64,000 nucleotides of DNA from UBA6623 sp965238125. GTDB lineage: Bacteria; Acidobacteriota; Terriglobia; Bryobacterales; UBA6623. The stretch is from NCBI GenBank assembly GCA_965238125.1, contig OZ250179.1, positions 5,456,001 through 5,520,000 on the forward strand, in the 5' to 3' direction. The position numbers and the translations under genes were made by a program. Under the pieces are notes generated by a model that saw only the letters and a program-made list of their open reading frames with translations, was not told the DNA's origin and did no database searches. Below, piece after piece: positions 60,130 through 64,000 of the stretch. Position 1 is the first letter of the stretch. Every line of letters starts with the position of its first letter.

Positions 60130-61923
60130 TTACTCCCACTCGATCGTCGAGGGCGGTTTGTGGGAGAGGTCGAGAAAGACGGCGTCGATGCTGGGGAGCG
60201 CCTTGATTTGCTTGGCTAGGTTCAACAGTCGCGTGACGGGCAGTTGCGCCACTTCGGCCGTCATGCCGTCGACCGACGTCACCGGGCGCAAGGCAACGGT
60301 CTCGCCGCCCTTGCGGGTGAACGGCAGCAGGACGACCGGGCATTGCCAGATGTTGTTATAAAGCCCCTGACTGCGCAAGAACTTCGTTACGATGCTGTCG
60401 GCCTGTTGCAACAGCGCGACGCGCTTCATTGTTACAAAGGCTTGGCGAATCTTCCATTCCGACGGCCGCATCCTTTTCGGCAACATCGAGTAGACGACTC
60501 GGTTGGTCTTGCGAAATTGATTCGTTATCGAGGTGGCCAACGGAAGCAGTTGCCGGTAGTCCAAGTCGCCGTGGTGAAGCACCGTCAAGTTCGCATAGCT
60601 GCGGCTGTCGCCCTGCACGCCGACGCTGCGCAACGGGAGCAGAAAAGCCCGGTAGCCCCGTTCTTTCGCAAGATCATTAATATCGGTATCGGCCTGGGGA
60701 CGAGCAACGCGGGGGGCGCACAAGCAACGAATTGCCAGCCCCGGTCCGGGGAAGGGGTGCCGCTGGATCAGCTGCGAGGGCAGCCCCAAGACCCTTCCCA
60801 ACACGCGCACTTCGTCTTTGTAAAACTCGGTCAACGGTTCGAGAACTCGGTCTTCTTTGATCAGCTCCTGAATGCGCTGAACGCGATTGTGATGCGTCTT
60901 GATGACGGCCGCGTTTTGCGTGCCGCCCGACTCAATCGTGTCGGGGTAGATCGTGCCTTGCCCGAGCATCCAATCGTGGCCGGCGAACTCCTCGCGTTTG
61001 AGAACGTCGTCTTGCAGTTCGACGAAAAGCCGCCCGATGACGTCGCGTTTCTTTTCCGGGTCGGCGATTTTGCGCAGGCCGCTGAGAAAGCGCCCGCGGG
61101 CCGAGAGAACCTCGACCGAGCCCAACGCCAGCTTCTCGAAGGTTTCTTGGATTTCCAGCGTCTCCCCTTCCCGCATCAACCCGGTGTCGACATAGACAGC
61201 GTGTACCAAATCAGGCCGTAGCGCCCCCACTGTCAGCGCGTAGGCTACCGCCGAATCCACGCCGCCACTCAGGAAGAACAACACCCGGCGACCCTTTGTC
61301 TTGCGGTATATTTGCGTCTGCAGCTTAGCCACGCGGTTCTCCGGGCGCCAATCCATGCGGCAGCCGCACACATCGGTGAGGAAGTTACTGAGAATTTCCG
61401 GCCCGTGTATCGTGTGGATCACCTCGGGATGAAACTGCAACCCGAAGTACTTGCGCTTGAAGTCGCCCATCGCCGCGACGCCGCACTGGCGTGTATCGGC
61501 CAGCGTTTCGAAACCGCTTGGCAACCTCGCCACCTGGTCGCCATGGCTCATCCAAATCCGCTGACGAGGCACCAGGCCGGTGAACAGCGGCGCTTCGCGG
61601 CGAACACGCAGATCGGCCCGGCCGAATTCGTGCGTCTCGCCGGGTTCGACGACGCCCTCCAGGTAATGCGCCATCAGTTGGTGGCCGTAGCAGATGCCCA
61701 AGAGCGGCCGGCGGATTCGAAACAAGTCCTTGTCGGGACGCGGGCTACCCGGTTCGAATACGCTTGAGGGGCCGCCCGAGATGATGACGCCGCGGTAGGG
61801 CGCCAAGCTCTCCGGAGCGGTGGCGAGCGGCAGAATTTCGGCGTAGACGCCTAGATCGCGGACTTTCCGAGCAATCAGATGACAATATTGTCCACCCGAG
61901 TCAAGAACCGCGATCTTTTCCAT
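60130..61923 (-). CDS. guaA: GMP synthase (glutamine-hydrolysing), long form
   Basis: This 597-residue enzyme converts XMP to GMP. The class I amidotransferase domain has the nucleophile at Cys78 in GICYGHQLMAHYLEG and the His-Glu at LQFHPEVIHT. The ATP-pyrophosphatase loop is FLSGGVDSAVAYALTVGA near residue 219. KTHHNRVQRIQELIKEDRV and YKDEVRVLGRVLGLP look closer to the longer, eukaryote-type GMP synthases than to the 520-residue E. coli form. The C-terminal dimerisation end is normal (SHKPPSTIEWE). It is flanked by the IS1380 transposase. Confidence 0.95.
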   Translation of the reverse strand: MEKIAVLDSGGQYCHLIARKVRDLGVYAEILPLATAPESLAPYRGVIISGGPSSVFEPGSPRPDKDLFRIRRPLLGICYGHQLMAHYLEGVVEPGETHEFGRADLRVRREAPLFTGLVPRQRIWMSHGDQVARLPSGFETLADTRQCGVAAMGDFKRKYFGLQFHPEVIHTIHGPEILSNFLTDVCGCRMDWRPENRVAKLQTQIYRKTKGRRVLFFLSGGVDSAVAYALTVGALRPDLVHAVYVDTGLMREGETLEIQETFEKLALGSVEVLSARGRFLSGLRKIADPEKKRDVIGRLFVELQDDVLKREEFAGHDWMLGQGTIYPDTIESGGTQNAAVIKTHHNRVQRIQELIKEDRVLEPLTEFYKDEVRVLGRVLGLPSQLIQRHPFPGPGLAIRCLCAPRVARPQADTDINDLAKERGYRAFLLPLRSVGVQGDSRSYANLTVLHHGDLDYRQLLPLATSITNQFRKTNRVVYSMLPKRMRPSEWKIRQAFVTMKRVALLQQADSIVTKFLRSQGLYNNIWQCPVVLLPFTRKGGETVALRPVTSVDGMTAEVAQLPVTRLLNLAKQIKALPSIDAVFLDLSHKPPSTIEWE

Positions 61924-62264
61924 AACTCTCCGGTTATCAACGGATTAGGCGGACTCTCGTGCCACACCGTTGGTTCGAGCCCGCCACGCTCGCCAAAAAC
62001 CATGCGCTCCCGGGACTGGAAAGTCCCGGCCGTTGCCGCAGTTCTAGTTGGGGCTGCGTCGAGGATGCGAAACCACGCCCGGCGCGGTTCACATAAGTCT
62101 CTTAGAACTAATAAGATACTCCGCCATGTCGCGGACTTTTCCGGATCGTTTCACAGCCTTTCGGGTCCCGGCTAATCGGTGCGGCAAGAAGGAATCGGCT
62201 GATGTCGATTGATCTTCTTCAGAATGTGCGCTTTAGCGTCGATCACCTAGTATATCATTAAGTT
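61924..62264. other. Divergent spacer between guaA and glcD
   Basis: About 340 bases without a recognisable gene. It should contain the guaA and glcD promoters. CCCGGGACTGGAAAGTCCCGG forms a perfect hairpin near 62010-62032. GGTTCGAGCCCGCCACGCTC resembles a tRNA T-arm, but no tRNA can be completed. Confidence 0.45.
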
Positions 62265-63698
62265 GTGATTTCCTCGGAAGCGATCTCTGAACTGCGGCAA
62301 CTGTTGGGTGAGCGCGGCGTACTCGACCGTTCGCAAGACCTGCTGCTCTATGAGTTCGACGGCAGCATCGAAAAGGGTCGTCCCGAATGCGTCGTCTTCC
62401 CGACCTCGACCGAGGATGTTGTCGGGGTCGTCAAAGTGGCCCGGAAATACGAACTGCCGCTGGTCGGCCGCGGCGCGGGTACGGGCCTGAGCGGGGGAGC
62501 GATCCCGACCGAGGGCGGGATGATGATCGCCTTCGCGCGGATGAACAAGATTCTCGAAATCGATCTCGAAAACGAATACGCCGTTGTTCAACCCGGCGTC
62601 GTCAACCTCGACATCACGACCGCCGTCAAGGGAGACGGTTACTACTACGCGCCCGATCCCTCAAGCCAAAAGGCCTGCACGATCGGGGGAAACGTGTCGG
62701 AGAACGCCGGTGGTCCCCACACGTTGGCCTACGGGGTGACGACGAATCATGTTCTCGGCATCGAAGTCGTGCTCCCCGACGGAACCTTGGTCGAAATCGG
62801 CGGGCCGGAAGCCGACCGACCCGGCTACGATCTGCGCGGTCTGCTGACGGGCTCGGAAGGCACGATGGTGCTGCTTACCAAGGTTATCGTGCGGCTGATG
62901 CGGTCTCCCGAAGCCGTCAAGACGCTGCTGGCCGTCTATGACGAGCCCGAGGACGCCGCCACCACGATTGCCTCGTTTACGGCCCGATCGATTGTCCCCG
63001 CGGCAGTCGAAATGCTCGACGGCGTGATGCTTCGAATGGTCGAGGAAGCCACGCACGCCGGCTTTCCGATGGACGCCAACGCAGTTTTGCTGATCGAGGT
63101 CGAAGGCCTCACCGAAGCCGTCGAGGAGCAAGCAGAGCAGATTCTGGAAATCTGCCGTGAGTCGAAGGCCCGCGAAGTGAAGATCGCGCAATCGGAGCAG
63201 GAACGCGAACTGTTGTGGAAAGGCCGCAAGAACGCCTTCGGAGCAGTCGGCCGCGTCAGCCCGACGTATTACGTGCAAGACGGGGTCGTGCCGCGCACGC
63301 GGATTGCCGACACGTTGCGGTTCATCCACGAGGTGTCGGAAAAATACGACATTCAGATCAGCAACATCTTCCATGCCGGCGACGGCAACATGCACCCGAT
63401 CTTGCTGTTTGACGACCGCGATCCGGATCAGCTCAAGCGCACCAAGCAGGCCGGAACGGAAATTCTCCAATATTGCATCGAGGTCGGCGGCGCCATCACC
63501 GGCGAGCACGGCGTCGGGATGGAAAAGAACGACCTGATGCCGATGCTGTTCAGCGAAGACAGCCTCGGTATGATGGAGCGCCTGATCAAAGTCTTCAACC
63601 CCGACCGGCGACTGAACCCGGGGAAACTGCTGCCCACCGGCAAAGGCTGCCTGGAGATTCGGCCGATTCCGAGCCGGCACAAAGCGGTGGTTTGGTAA
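62265..63698 (+). CDS. glcD: FAD-linked glycolate/D-lactate oxidase subunit
   Basis: This 477-residue FAD-binding oxidase begins with GTG. The PP-loop is PLVGRGAGTGLSGGAIPTEG, followed by VVQPGVVNLDITTAVKGDGY and CTIGGNVSENAGGPHTLAYG, which form the p-cresol methylhydroxylase-type FAD fold. The C-terminal FAD-linked oxidase domain ends NIFHAGDGNMHPILLFD and GAITGEHGVGMEKNDLM. It oxidises glycolate or D-lactate. GlcE and GlcF could follow beyond the window; the partial gene at the end does not show GlcE features. Confidence 0.92.
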   Translation: MISSEAISELRQLLGERGVLDRSQDLLLYEFDGSIEKGRPECVVFPTSTEDVVGVVKVARKYELPLVGRGAGTGLSGGAIPTEGGMMIAFARMNKILEIDLENEYAVVQPGVVNLDITTAVKGDGYYYAPDPSSQKACTIGGNVSENAGGPHTLAYGVTTNHVLGIEVVLPDGTLVEIGGPEADRPGYDLRGLLTGSEGTMVLLTKVIVRLMRSPEAVKTLLAVYDEPEDAATTIASFTARSIVPAAVEMLDGVMLRMVEEATHAGFPMDANAVLLIEVEGLTEAVEEQAEQILEICRESKAREVKIAQSEQERELLWKGRKNAFGAVGRVSPTYYVQDGVVPRTRIADTLRFIHEVSEKYDIQISNIFHAGDGNMHPILLFDDRDPDQLKRTKQAGTEILQYCIEVGGAITGEHGVGMEKNDLMPMLFSEDSLGMMERLIKVFNPDRRLNPGKLLPTGKGCLEIRPIPSRHKAVVW

Positions 63699-63838
63699 AG
63701 GGAACCGGGAACGCCGGGAAACCCTCCCCAATGCCGCGGTCCCCGACGTGGCGTGAGCGTCCACGCTTGCCGCGACCGATTCATCGGTTCGTATCTGACA
63801 ATTCGCGAATCTCTCAAAGAGGCGTAAGGTACACCCCA

Positions 63839-64000
63839 ATGACTCGGGGTCCGGCCGCCGGCGCCTCCCGCCACGGCTCCGCGGATTCCTACGACCAGCT
63901 CAAGTCCGTCTTCGACAACGGCAGCTCGCGCACCCTCTTCCCCGTCGCGGCGAAAATGGCGTTCGTGATCGCCGGGGCGACCGGCGGCACGCCTGGTTCA
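63839..64000 (+). CDS. Partial unknown coding region cut by the window end
   Basis: An ATG at 63839 opens a frame running to the end of the window (54 codons). It includes HGSADSYDQLKSVFDNGSSR and FPVAAKMAFVIAGATGGTPG. I recognise no family. It follows glcD by 140 bases in the same orientation. It may be real, but the short length and high GC make the call weak. Confidence 0.3.
   Translation, partial: MTRGPAAGASRHGSADSYDQLKSVFDNGSSRTLFPVAAKMAFVIAGATGGTPGS

Noticed and set aside
61960..62010. tRNA-like T-arm (GGTTCGAGCC) between guaA and glcD
   Set aside because: The T-stem does not pair fully, and no matching acceptor 5' strand, D-arm or anticodon arm is found upstream.
61879..62175. Plus-strand frame overlapping the guaA start
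   Set aside because: It runs antisense through the guaA N-terminus and includes repeat-like hairpin sequence; no domain.
1..64000. CRISPR array, prophage, biosynthetic cluster or rRNA operon
   Set aside because: No regularly spaced repeats with unique spacers, no phage structural genes, no modular synthases, and no rRNA-like sequence were seen.

Overview
This is a GC-rich bacterial chromosome segment, most likely from an Acidobacteriota member of the Bryobacterales/Solibacter type. The best lineage clue is a secreted protein (39.1-40.7 kb) whose N-terminal half looks like the Solibacter-type TIGR03437 module. Two secreted PQQ-type beta-propeller proteins, two secreted DUF3857 proteins and many dispersed hairpin repeats fit the same picture. 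The assignment is inference; there is no rRNA or other phylogenetic marker, and I found no tRNA, CRISPR array or prophage.

Layout. 0-11 kb is mostly housekeeping: DUF2061 protein, family-2 glycosyltransferase, signal peptidase I, both carbamoyl-phosphate synthase subunits (carA, carB), a beta-hydroxyacid dehydrogenase-like protein, and an acyl-CoA carboxylase carboxyltransferase. 11-15.5 kb is a mobile-element zone: two IS630-type copies, an MBL-fold hydrolase whose stop codon was the insertion site, an AbiJ/HEPN-type defence gene broken by an IS, and a REP-associated Y1 transposase. 15.5-24.7 kb holds a LarA-like protein, uppP, ftsK, a cobalamin methionine synthase activation-domain homologue, a class V aminotransferase, a DJ-1/PfpI protein and a PhzF protein. 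24.8-31.3 kb has a DUF433 antitoxin remnant, a PaaK/LuxE-like ligase, the two beta-propeller proteins and a hicBA pair with a frameshifted toxin. 31.3-38 kb has two adjacent DUF3857 proteins, one split cleanly by IS630, an IS256-family relic and a further IS630. 38-48 kb codes for secreted and catabolic proteins: a triple-repeat protein, the TIGR03437/LamG protein, a di-haem peroxidase, a secreted HpaI-like aldolase, a FadN-like beta-oxidation enzyme, a VOC protein, a cytosolic HpaI aldolase and a 2-hydroxyacid dehydrogenase. 48-64 kb has a single-ORF IS630 element next to a solo REP end, fdhA, a fic gene disrupted by a 112-bp tandem duplication, an IlvD/Edd dehydratase, gpmI, a lipoprotein amidohydrolase, an IS1380 transposase, a long-form guaA and glcD.

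How it works together. The housekeeping genes supply pyrimidine/arginine precursors, purines, cell-wall lipid carrier, cell division, protein secretion and glycolysis. The catabolic genes suggest use of fatty acids, odd-chain acyl-CoAs, sugar acids, glycolate and formaldehyde. The most distinctive theme is decay of accessory defence and toxin-antitoxin genes: AbiJ-like, HicA, DUF433/DUF5615 and Fic are all damaged. Four co-resident IS630 copies are present, three of them nearly identical. Their TA target duplications allow three insertion events to be reconstructed to the base. I see no convincing new multi-gene system. The most unusual items are the DUF3857 pair in which one member has lost its transglutaminase triad, the orphan MetH-activation-like protein with a C-terminal extension, and the IS ends that restart the reading frame of the genes they interrupt.
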